Of a DNA stretch of 45,540 nucleotides, positions 16,584-24,141 are shown piece by piece (position 1 is the first letter of the stretch; each line of letters opens with the position of its first letter). The notes below the pieces were generated by a model. The model saw only the letters and a program-made list of their open reading frames with translations, was not told the origin of the DNA and ran no database searches. The stretch comes from Alphaproteobacteria bacterium. GTDB lineage: Bacteria > Pseudomonadota > Alphaproteobacteria > UBA9655. The position numbers and the translations under genes were made by a program. The stretch lies in contig JABDDK010000008.1 in the NCBI GenBank assembly GCA_013287665.1, positions 4,318 to 49,857 on the forward strand, written 5' to 3'.

Positions 16584-16931
16584 TTAGTAGTAATGAAAGA
16601 CTCTGCGACAATGACGTATCCCATATCCATCGAAAAAGCAGTGTCTGGTATAATAACCAGGGACAGTGTTATAATAAACGGGAGGGTATACGCCAACGCC
16701 TAAGCCGACGCCACCCCAGCCCCATCCACCATGTCCACCCCAACCGTGGTGACCATGCCAACCGCCATGACCATGCCATCCTCCGCCATGCCCATGCCAA
16801 TGTGCCTGCAGAAGGCTAGCATCTTGTGTGTTTGACGTGATAGGTTTAATGACGGCAGCTGTTGAGGGTTGATTAAAGTTAAGCATCAACAGAGCTCCAG
16901 CACCTATAAATGTAATTAATCGACGATTCAT
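16584..16931 (-). CDS. Small secreted Gly/His/Trp-rich protein with C-terminal Cys pair
   Basis: This 115-residue protein has a signal peptide (MNRRLITFIGAGALLMLNF). Between about residues 43 and 72 lies a dense HGHGG/WHGHGG repeat, rich in His and able to bind metals in principle. It ends with CFFDGYGIRHCRRVFHYY, the same C-x2-D-x2-G-x3-C tail as its neighbours. ATG 16931 follows agggagattaaa; the longer frame to 16973 adds residues before the signal peptide and is not favoured. Confidence 0.75.
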   Translation of the reverse strand: MNRRLITFIGAGALLMLNFNQPSTAAVIKPITSNTQDASLLQAHWHGHGGGWHGHGGWHGHHGWGGHGGWGWGGVGLGVGVYPPVYYNTVPGYYTRHCFFDGYGIRHCRRVFHYY

Positions 16932-16993
16932 TTTAATCTCCCTCTGTGTGTGTAAATATATATAATACAGCAATATAATTTATGATTTTCTAA

Positions 16994-17353
16994 TTATTCA
17001 TCGTCATAATTACAAACTGTATTTCCATATTCATCAATCCAGCAGTCATTTGTAGTTGTGACAGTGGTTCCAAGGACGCCGAGTCCAACGCCTACACCCA
17101 ATGGTACGCCATACCCATACCAACCTCCGCCGCCACCGTGCCAGTGACCGCCGCCACCGTGCCAGTTGCCTCCACCGCCGTGCCAGTTACCTCCATGGCC
17201 ACCGCCTCCGTGAGCGAAACCAGCATGACCGCCACCTCCGTGGAAACCACCACCTCCGTGATGTTCACCTCTGGCTTCAAGAAGATTAGATTGAGAAGCT
17301 TCAATCATCAATAAAGCTCCAAGTACGATTGATGTTTTTCCAAGTATATTCAT
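16994..17353 (-). CDS. Small secreted Gly/His-rich repeat protein with C-terminal Cys pair
   Basis: This 119-residue protein has a signal peptide (MNILGKTSIVLGALLMIEAS), then repeats of the type GGGGH, GGNWHGGGG and HWHGGGG across about residues 32-78. A GVPLGVGVGLGVLG stretch follows, then the tail CWIDEYGNTVC. ATG 17353 is chosen for the strong site cagggaggatact. It is clearly related in plan to the flanking genes. The Cys tail probably forms a disulphide. Confidence 0.75.
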   Translation of the reverse strand: MNILGKTSIVLGALLMIEASQSNLLEARGEHHGGGGFHGGGGHAGFAHGGGGHGGNWHGGGGNWHGGGGHWHGGGGGWYGYGVPLGVGVGLGVLGTTVTTTNDCWIDEYGNTVCNYDDE

Positions 17354-17382
17354 AGTATCCTCCCTGTTATATAAGTTGCTCT

Positions 17383-17760
17383 TTAATTTCCGTAGCAGTG
17401 TTGAACGCCGTTTGAATCTGTCCAACAGCCTTGATTCAATGTATCGTAACCACCTACACCATAATAACCCTCGCGATTATCAATTCTGACATCTCTATTC
17501 ACGTCCTTGCCTACGGTTGAATCAACGTTATGCTCACCAGCATCTTGTCGTGCGTCTTCGTGAGGCGCGACCTCTGCTCTACCTTCTGGGTGTCCTCCCA
17601 TTTCATGACCACCACCGCCGTGACCACCTCTAGCCAATATAATATTTGATTGGCTCAGTTGTTGTCCGACTGGTGTTATTGATGCTGCCTGGGTTGTATG
17701 ATTAGCTTCGAGCACGAAAAGAGCTCCAAGAATCATAGAAATGCTAATCATTTTGTTCAT
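17383..17760 (-). CDS. Small secreted protein with Gly/His stretch and C-terminal Cys pair
   Basis: This 125-residue protein has a signal peptide (MNKMISISMILGALFVLEAN), a short RGGHGGGGHEMGGH stretch near residues 45-58, and a charged middle (Asp/Arg/His). The tail is CWTDSNGVQHC. The His-Gly repeat is much shorter than in its two downstream neighbours. ATG 17760 lies seven bases after gaggag; the ATG at 17775 would overlap that site. Fourth of the paralogue row. Confidence 0.75.
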   Translation of the reverse strand: MNKMISISMILGALFVLEANHTTQAASITPVGQQLSQSNIILARGGHGGGGHEMGGHPEGRAEVAPHEDARQDAGEHNVDSTVGKDVNRDVRIDNREGYYGVGGYDTLNQGCWTDSNGVQHCYGN

Positions 17761-17896
17761 AATAATTCTCCTCATTAGTCTTGTTATGAGAATTATACAA
17801 TAAGAGTATATAAAGAATCGTTAATTGTGAGAATTATATATATAGTTATTTAGAAAACCTCAGCCGGACAAAGCCTTTTTTTACGTATAAGAATAT

Positions 17897-18655
17897 TTAA
17901 TGGTTTTTTTCAGCGGCCCGATGTGTAAAGAATTTTAAGCATAAGCCTATAAATATAATTAAGACCAATGAGGCTGTGTAACGACTGAGTGCTAATCCAC
18001 CCTTATCTAACGGTTTATCAAGTAAGTCGCCAAGGACAGCTCCCAAAGGTCTGGTTAATATAAAGGCAGCCCAGAACAATAATGTCCGTGAGATGTTTGT
18101 CCAAAAATAAAGAGCAGCCAATAAGGCAAGTAAGGAGCCAAAGATAATCGCACTTCCACCATAGCCAAAACCGAGCGCATCGGACGTCCAATCGCCCAAC
18201 GCAGTCCCCAGTGTTTGCGAGAACATAATTGTAACCCAGTAAAAGATCTCCTGCTTTGGGGATACAACAGTATCGACTGATATTGATCCGAGTGTTCGGT
18301 ACCAAATTATTAAAGAAGCCATGAGTAATAAAAATAAGAGTGAAGATCCCCCTGCATAACCAATGCCGAGAGACCGATCAGCAAAATCAGCTAATGTAGT
18401 TCCTACCGTCGTTGTAGTGATAATTGTTACCCAATAAAGAACAGGATGGAATTCTTTAGATCTTATCTGTATAAAAACAGATATTATAAATAATACCGCA
18501 AATATAGCAGTTCCAACAAGATATCCTAGTCCCAAGGACATTGAAACAGCATCACCCCCTGTTTCCCCAAGTGTTGTTGCGGCTATTTTAATGATCCAGA
18601 AGAGCAGCGTTACCTCTGGAACTTTGCTTAAAGCGTTTTTATCCGTTTTCTGCAT
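17897..18655 (-). CDS. Membrane protein with four internal repeats, COG4705-like
   Basis: This 252-residue protein consists of four similar two-helix units, each with a G-D/E pair after the first helix. They are PEVTLLFWIIKIAATTLGET, YWVTIITTTTVGTTLADF, YWVTIMFSQTLGTALGDW and LFWAAFILTRPLGAVLGDLL. Each is followed by LG(L/I/F)GY or an equivalent. This agrees with the COG4705 family of uncharacterised membrane proteins, as I recall it. The repeated acidic and Gly residues inside membrane helices suggest a transporter or channel. It lies upstream of the secreted His/Gly-rich row. Confidence 0.75.
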   Translation of the reverse strand: MQKTDKNALSKVPEVTLLFWIIKIAATTLGETGGDAVSMSLGLGYLVGTAIFAVLFIISVFIQIRSKEFHPVLYWVTIITTTTVGTTLADFADRSLGIGYAGGSSLLFLLLMASLIIWYRTLGSISVDTVVSPKQEIFYWVTIMFSQTLGTALGDWTSDALGFGYGGSAIIFGSLLALLAALYFWTNISRTLLFWAAFILTRPLGAVLGDLLDKPLDKGGLALSRYTASLVLIIFIGLCLKFFTHRAAEKNH

Positions 18656-18692
18656 TGGTATTATGTGTTGAAATGCTTATTGAACACTTCCC

Positions 18693-20639
18693 TTAACGTT
18701 TCAAATCATGCACTAAAGTCTGTTTCGGATGACCTTGCAAACTCCGATAATTCGTCACGTTTTCAAGGACGCGCATGACATAGTTGCGGGTTTCATAATA
18801 AGGAATCAGTTCAACCCAGTCGACCACATCAATTTTTCCAGACCGTGGATCACCCAGTTCCTTAACCCATCTTTTAGCAACATGAGGCCCTGCATTGTAA
18901 GCTACAGCTGTCAAAATGTAAGAGTTATTAAAATTATTAAGCATGCGCGCTGCATGAGCAGATCCTAGATGAATGTTATGCTTTGCGTCAAAAAGCATAT
19001 TTTTTGAGTGTTTGATGCCTAATCTTTTTGCTTCATGAGCTGCTGTCGCCGGCATCAATTGCATAAGACCCATCGCACCCGCAGAGCTTTGAGCCGTGGG
19101 ATCAAATCGTGTTTCCTGGTAAATAACCGCCATAACGAAAGCTTCTTCTGGCGTTGATTGACCGCGTTTTGGGATTGCGTAGGAAGGGAACGCTTTTCTT
19201 AATAAGACAGGTTCAGCGTATCCAGCCTTTTTAGCCGCCCAAACAACTTGTTTAGGGGAAAGACTGTGAGCCAACTGAACGGCGAGTTCGCGTTCGCCTT
19301 TGGTTTTTGCTTTCGCTGAGACTTGAAGTAAGAACTTGTCGAGTTCATGGGAGGCACCAGACCCAAGGCCTTTGAGGATATAGGTAGCCTTTACCAGGTC
19401 TTTTTCTTCAAATCGTCTTTTTTCTTCCGTGGAAGCCTTTGATGCGTTCGCAAGTATTGGATAAGCCTTCTCACCAATTTTAGAGGCGGAGAGTTGTCCA
19501 TAATAGGTGGTCTTGTAATGAGCACCTTGTTTGTACCATTTATGAGCCATTGTGTTATTTCCTTGCGCTTCATAAACCCGTCCAACCCAATAAGCACCAC
19601 GTGCCTTACTAATCGCACCTTCAACGTTAGCAAAAAGGCTTTCAAAGTGTTCCCTGGCTTCCTTGTGATTGTTCAAGTATCTCAGGTCAAGCCAGCCCAT
19701 CAGCCATTTTGCATCTGAGAATCCCTCGTCTCCGGGTTGAAGTCCATTCTTCTTTATGACATCATGGGCCGTTCTAGGCTCACCCATGGCAATGAATTCG
19801 CGCGCTATGTAATTTCTTTCCTTCCACCATGCTTGCGCATGCTCAGGACTAGAGGATGTTTTGATAAGAAGCTTTGCGGCATCCTGAAAATCACCCCGTT
19901 TGCGATGCCATTTGGTCGCTTCATAGATTAATCCTTCATCCTGGAGGGCTTGTGGGGGAAGGGCTCTCATCTTTTGAAGAGCATCCGACTTCCCCCCGAG
20001 AAAAGCCATACGGGCTTCAGCAATTTTGCGTGTAGAGATGGGAACATGCGTTAGCATGCGTTTTGCATCAGCGACGTTTTCATTCCAGAGTAGGAATCGG
20101 ACACGTGCAATATGGTCCTTTTCTTGAAGGAGTTGGCCAAACCCGCATAAAATCTTTGACTCTTCGGCTTTTGAGAGATCCAGGGTTCTCCAAGCTGCGG
20201 CTATAACTTGTGCTGCTTTGTCCCTTTGTTTGTTAGAGCTCAACGTTTTGGCATAGATAATTGCCGTTTCGGAAGTTTGAGGCGGATGCTTTTGAAACCA
20301 GGCAAGAATTTCTGCCGGTGATCCTCGTTTGGCAATGGTTTCTTCTGCCTTTGCGCAAAGTTTCTCATGCTGAGGCCAATGGTCATGCGTGTCCAGAAAG
20401 TTTGCAAGTTCCTTTGGTGTAAATTGTTTGGGTTCTCTTAAGATGCCGAGCCAGGTTACGAGCTGTTGTCCAACAGGGCAACCGATGGCGGGCAAGCGCT
20501 TTTGCTCATTAAGCTGCGCTAATAGAGCCGTTTTACAAGCCTTCAGTTCTTGAGTGGCTGATCCAGCATAGAGTGAAGGAGAAAGGCAGAGTCCAAGAGA
20601 GAATATCTTGTAGAGCTTTTTAAAGAGAGGTATGTTCAT
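18693..20639 (-). CDS. Soluble lytic murein transglycosylase (Slt70-type)
   Basis: This 648-residue periplasmic protein has a signal peptide (MNIPLFKKLYKIFSLGLCLSPSLYA), a long alpha-superhelical region of TPR-like repeats (about 50-460) and a C-terminal SLT domain. The catalytic Glu is E509 in YQETRFDP. AGAMGLMQLMPATA (521-534) and AYNAGPHVAKRW complete the family motifs. It cleaves peptidoglycan glycan strands to 1,6-anhydro products. It is divergent from dapA, as in many alphaproteobacteria. Confidence 0.93.
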   Translation of the reverse strand: MNIPLFKKLYKIFSLGLCLSPSLYAGSATQELKACKTALLAQLNEQKRLPAIGCPVGQQLVTWLGILREPKQFTPKELANFLDTHDHWPQHEKLCAKAEETIAKRGSPAEILAWFQKHPPQTSETAIIYAKTLSSNKQRDKAAQVIAAAWRTLDLSKAEESKILCGFGQLLQEKDHIARVRFLLWNENVADAKRMLTHVPISTRKIAEARMAFLGGKSDALQKMRALPPQALQDEGLIYEATKWHRKRGDFQDAAKLLIKTSSSPEHAQAWWKERNYIAREFIAMGEPRTAHDVIKKNGLQPGDEGFSDAKWLMGWLDLRYLNNHKEAREHFESLFANVEGAISKARGAYWVGRVYEAQGNNTMAHKWYKQGAHYKTTYYGQLSASKIGEKAYPILANASKASTEEKRRFEEKDLVKATYILKGLGSGASHELDKFLLQVSAKAKTKGERELAVQLAHSLSPKQVVWAAKKAGYAEPVLLRKAFPSYAIPKRGQSTPEEAFVMAVIYQETRFDPTAQSSAGAMGLMQLMPATAAHEAKRLGIKHSKNMLFDAKHNIHLGSAHAARMLNNFNNSYILTAVAYNAGPHVAKRWVKELGDPRSGKIDVVDWVELIPYYETRNYVMRVLENVTNYRSLQGHPKQTLVHDLKR

Positions 20640-20671
20640 AATATTAACAATCCCTGTTTGAGGACAAAAAA

Positions 20672-21571
20672 ATGTTTCATGGCGTTTATACAGCTATCAT
20701 TACACCATTCCGCGATGGATCGGTAGATGAAAAAAAACTAGAAGAACTCGTAAACTTTCAAATCGATGCGGGGATGAAAGGCATTGTTGCCTGTGGAACG
20801 ACAGGTGAATTTATTACACTTAACCAGGACGAGCAAAAGCGTATCATCACGATCTGTTCAGAGCTGTGTAAGAATAAGGTTGAGTTTATCGTGGGAACAG
20901 GTGCGATAGAGACGGCTCAAACCATTGCACAAAGTCAGTATGCCCAAGAAGCCGGTGCAGATGGGGTTCTTGTGATGACGCCGTGGTATGTAAAGCCTTC
21001 CCAAGAGAGTCTGTACCAGCACTATAAAACACTTAATGATGCGGTTGATATTCCAATCATTATCTACAATAATCCAACACGTACAGGCGTTGAGATCTCC
21101 TTTGATACGCTTGTTTCCCTGGCTGCCTTTAAAAACATCAGAGGTTACAAAGAATCTGGTTCATGTATACAACGCATTTCAGCCCTCAAATGCCACCTAG
21201 GAGATCGCCTATCTCTCTTGGCCGGAAATGATGACCCATTTGCCGCTCATTTGGCTATGGGAGGGCACGGTGGCTTTATGATGGGGTCTAATGTCGCTCC
21301 CCACCTCTTTGTTGATCTTATGAAGGCTTGGGACGCGAATAACCTTAAAGAGTTTAAAGAACAATGGATCGCCATGTATCCTCTTCTCTCTGCGCTTGCA
21401 CTTGAAACAAATCCGGCCCCTATTAAGTATGCAATGGCTCTCGTCCATGGTGTTTCCCTTGAATCACGTCTTCCTTTTGCGCCCTTAAAGGTCACAACCC
21501 AAGCCGCTATTGAAGCTGCTCTTGAAGAACTGGGGCTTTGGAACCCCATCCGTGCCGTGAGAGATCAATGA
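20672..21571 (+). CDS. dapA: 4-hydroxy-tetrahydrodipicolinate synthase DapA
   Basis: This 299-residue aldolase condenses pyruvate with aspartate semialdehyde in lysine and diaminopimelate synthesis. GTTGEF (T43, T44), YNNPTRTG (Y132) and the Schiff-base K160 in GYKESG are all present. Start ATG 20672 is 32 bases from the divergent slt start. The stop overlaps smpB (ATGA). The enzyme indicates that the cell still makes its own diaminopimelate for peptidoglycan. Confidence 0.96.
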   Translation: MFHGVYTAIITPFRDGSVDEKKLEELVNFQIDAGMKGIVACGTTGEFITLNQDEQKRIITICSELCKNKVEFIVGTGAIETAQTIAQSQYAQEAGADGVLVMTPWYVKPSQESLYQHYKTLNDAVDIPIIIYNNPTRTGVEISFDTLVSLAAFKNIRGYKESGSCIQRISALKCHLGDRLSLLAGNDDPFAAHLAMGGHGGFMMGSNVAPHLFVDLMKAWDANNLKEFKEQWIAMYPLLSALALETNPAPIKYAMALVHGVSLESRLPFAPLKVTTQAAIEAALEELGLWNPIRAVRDQ

Positions 21572-22029
21572 CCGTCCCCAAGAAAATAATAGCCCTTAAC
21601 AAAAGAGCGAGGTTTGATTATTTCATCGAAGAAAACATCGAAGCCGGAATTGTGCTCTATGGAAGCGAGGTAAAGTCCTTACGAAACGGGCAGGGGAGTA
21701 TTGCTGAATCCTATGCGTCAGATGAAGGTGATGAGCTGTTCCTGATTAATGCTTTTATCCCCGTCTATAATGAAGCCAGTCGCTTTAACCATGAACCGCG
21801 CAGGCCCAGGAAGCTTCTTGTTCGTAGACGTCAGCTTAATAAACTTCTTGTCTCCATTCACAAAAAAGGCATGACGCTTGTGCCGCTGTCTTTCTATTTT
21901 AACGAGCGGGGCATAGCAAAAGTTGAGCTAGGTCTTGCAGCAGGTAAAAAGAAGCACGACAAACGCTCAACCGAAAAAGCAAGGGATTGGGAGCGCGAGA
22001 AAGGCCGCTTGGTTCGGGATAAAGGGTAG
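21568..22029 (+). CDS. smpB: SsrA-binding protein SmpB
   Basis: This 153-residue protein has the SmpB core: [37 protein letters not shown], and the basic C-terminal [20 protein letters not shown]. It binds tmRNA for rescue of stalled ribosomes. The start is ATG 21568, overlapping the dapA stop and matching family length; the ATG at 21538 would add ten unrelated residues. No tmRNA gene was seen in the window. Confidence 0.95.
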   Translation: MTVPKKIIALNKRARFDYFIEENIEAGIVLYGSEVKSLRNGQGSIAESYASDEGDELFLINAFIPVYNEASRFNHEPRRPRKLLVRRRQLNKLLVSIHKKGMTLVPLSFYFNERGIAKVELGLAAGKKKHDKRSTEKARDWEREKGRLVRDKG

Positions 22030-22030
22030 C

Positions 22031-22336
22031 TTACTTATGAACCTCAGCATTTAACCAGGTTAAGTATTTGTCATTAATAGAGTTCACCTTAATTTCCGCA
22101 ATACAATTCAAATAATCAATATGTTTTGATATGACTTTTTCAATGAGGTCTCTTTTTCCTTCGGTTGTTTTAATAATCAAGACAAACTCTGACTCGGTCT
22201 TGATCTCGCCTTCCCAGCGATAGGCACAATTGATAGGAAACCAGTTCGTGCAAACTGCAGCGTGACGTTCGAGAAGGTCGAAGCTAATCGCTTTTGCTTC
22301 AGCATCTGTATTAAGAGTAACGTAGTAAATTTTCAT
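22031..22336 (-). CDS. cutA: Divalent-cation tolerance protein CutA
   Basis: This 101-residue protein matches CutA1: HAAVCTNWFPINCAYRWEGEI, ESEFVLIIKTTEGKRDLIEKV, then the C-terminal KYLTWLNAEVHK. The family forms very stable trimers and has been linked to copper tolerance, though its exact activity is unclear. The usual HPYxxPEI motif is changed to HIDYLNCIAEIKV, a departure from most members. It is convergent with smpB, one base apart. Confidence 0.85.
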   Translation of the reverse strand: MKIYYVTLNTDAEAKAISFDLLERHAAVCTNWFPINCAYRWEGEIKTESEFVLIIKTTEGKRDLIEKVISKHIDYLNCIAEIKVNSINDKYLTWLNAEVHK

Positions 22337-22410
22337 AATATTTAGCTCCTTAAGAATGTCTTTGTTTAGCAGGTCCTAAGGCTTTATTCAAGAGTAAGCG
22401 AGCGCGCCAT

Positions 22411-22442
22411 CACCTCTCCCCAGCGTGGGAGAGGTCGCCCTC
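22411..22442 (+). repeat. Palindromic repeat, family 1, copy B (one arm only)
   Basis: CACCTCTCCCCAGCGTGGG followed by agaggtcgccct equals the left arm of copies A, C and D. The expected right arm is absent; another palindromic element starts at 22443 instead, so this copy appears interrupted or truncated. Confidence 0.7.
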
Positions 22443-22624
22443 CACTGCCATTAAGTTAAGAAAACACTACCAAAAAAAGGCCCGTCATTGCGAGCGAAGC
22501 GAAGCAATCTGGTGCTGCAGCGTTTCTCGATCGCGAAGCGATCGACACTATAATTCCCAGATTGCTTCGCTTCGCTCGCAATGACGAGGATAGGGCCTAC
22601 CTACTTCTTAACTTAATGGCAGTG
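22443..22624 (+). repeat. Nested palindromic element with 20-bp terminal inverted repeats
   Basis: CACTGCCATTAAGTTAAGAA at 22443-22462 is perfectly inverted at 22605-22624. Inside is a second inverted pair: GCCCGTCATTGCGAGCGAAG near 22481 and CTTCGCTCGCAATGACGAG near 22571, around a TCGATCGCGAAGCGATCGA hairpin. It has no coding content. It resembles a MITE by structure; no target duplication is obvious. Together with copy B it fills the cutA-helicase gap, which otherwise shows only a TTGACA at 22692. Confidence 0.8.
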
Positions 22625-22750
22625 AGGTGACCACCATTGTTCCCAAAAAGACGCGCCCAAACTCTCTCTAAATTTTTTTTAAAATAATTATTTGACATTT
22701 GTTTAGAATTAGGTCTTTAAGATGGTAACGTAAATGCTTACTTGTAAAAC

Positions 22751-24022
22751 ATGGAATTAATGTCATTTGAAAAGTTAGGATTAAATACGAAAACATTGCA
22801 AGCCATTGCAGATGTCGGTTATGAATCCCCAACGCCTATCCAGAGCCAAACAATCCCCCTTCTCTTGGAGGGTCGCGATGTTATTGCCTTGGCCCAAACA
22901 GGCTCTGGGAAAACAGCCTCCTTTATCCTTCCTTTATTGGATCTATTAACGCGAGGTCGCGCTAAGGCGCGTATGCCACGGTCTCTTATTATTGAGCCAA
23001 CGCGTGAGCTTGCAGCCCAAGTTGAGCAAGACTTTGCCGTCTATGGTAAATACCATAACTTTACAGTCGCATTGTTGATTGGGGGAGAATCCTTTGCCGA
23101 TCAAGAAAGAAAGCTTGCCAAAGGCGTTGACGTTCTGATTGTCACACCTGGCCGCTTGCTGGACTTATATGATCGCGGGAAGATCCTCTTGAATGACGTT
23201 AAAATGTTTGTCATCGATGAAGCTGACCGTATGCTCGATATGGGCTTTATCCCTGATATTGAACGTGTTGCCGCCGTGTTGCCACCCCATCAAACAGCCC
23301 TTTTCTCAGCAACAATGCCAGCACCCATCCGACGTTTAACCCAACAGTTCCTCAAAAATCCAGAAGAAATCACCATTTCCTCACCCACAGATGCCGCTGT
23401 GAATATCGAACAGTTTATTGTGCGGGCCTTAGAGAAGGATAAGAGAGATGCTCTCAGAGCGCTTCTCCTTAAAGAAAAGCTCAAAACGGCCATTGTTTTC
23501 TGTAATCGGAAACGTGAAGTCGACGTCGTCTTCAACTCGATGAAGAAGCATGGATTTAAAGCCGCGGCTCTTCACGGTGATTTGAGCCAAAGTGAGCGTA
23601 ATGCGACTCTAAAGGCCTTTAAAGAAGGGTCCATTGATATTCTTATAGCGAGTGATGTTGCAGCCCGCGGTCTTGATGTCGAAGACTTGCCAGCTGTGAT
23701 TAACTTCCATGTTCCGATTAATCCTGAAGATTATATTCACAGGATTGGACGGACGGGCAGGGCGGGAAAGCTTGGAAAGGCTTTCACGCTCGTTTCACCC
23801 CATGAGGTGAAATATTTGGATTTTATCTTTAAAATGTTAAACAAAGAAATTGAGGAGTATAAGTTGGTAACTGATGTTAAACAGCTTGAGACAAAGCAAA
23901 AAACCCACGCTCAGCCTAAAAAACAAGCCCATCCCGTAAAGCCAGTGGTTCAAAAAGAACAACCTGTGTCATCAGCGCCAGAAGTCGGATTTGGAGATCA
24001 TCTACCAGCCTTTATGCGGTAA
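22751..24022 (+). CDS. DEAD-box RNA helicase, RhlE-like
   Basis: This 423-residue protein has the Q motif (PTPIQSQTIP), motif I AQTGSGKT, Ia PTRELAAQ, II DEAD in VIDEADRMLDMGF, III SAT, and VI HRIGRTGRAGK. A Lys/Gln/Pro-rich tail (about 375-423) follows. It unwinds RNA duplexes with ATP, probably in ribosome assembly or mRNA decay. The fourth codon is also ATG (22760, MSFEKLGL), which fits RhlE starts better. Neither start has a clear ribosome binding site. Confidence 0.93.
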   Translation: MELMSFEKLGLNTKTLQAIADVGYESPTPIQSQTIPLLLEGRDVIALAQTGSGKTASFILPLLDLLTRGRAKARMPRSLIIEPTRELAAQVEQDFAVYGKYHNFTVALLIGGESFADQERKLAKGVDVLIVTPGRLLDLYDRGKILLNDVKMFVIDEADRMLDMGFIPDIERVAAVLPPHQTALFSATMPAPIRRLTQQFLKNPEEITISSPTDAAVNIEQFIVRALEKDKRDALRALLLKEKLKTAIVFCNRKREVDVVFNSMKKHGFKAAALHGDLSQSERNATLKAFKEGSIDILIASDVAARGLDVEDLPAVINFHVPINPEDYIHRIGRTGRAGKLGKAFTLVSPHEVKYLDFIFKMLNKEIEEYKLVTDVKQLETKQKTHAQPKKQAHPVKPVVQKEQPVSSAPEVGFGDHLPAFMR

Positions 24023-24046
24023 GTCACTGAAAACAAACAAAAGATC

Positions 24047-24090
24047 GTCATTGCGAACCCACGAAGTGGGTGCGGCAATCCATCTTGAAA
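24047..24090 (+). repeat. Short palindromic repeat, family 2
   Basis: CGTCATTGCGAACCCACGAA, then gtgggtgcggcaatccatc, forms a hairpin (ACCCAC-gaa-GTGGGT). It shares CGTCATTGCGA with the element at 22443. It may double as a weak terminator for the helicase gene. Confidence 0.55.
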
Positions 24091-24141
24091 AGGAAGAAAT
24101 GTTAAGCTGACGACTACTCTCCCTCTTGCTATAGACACCAA

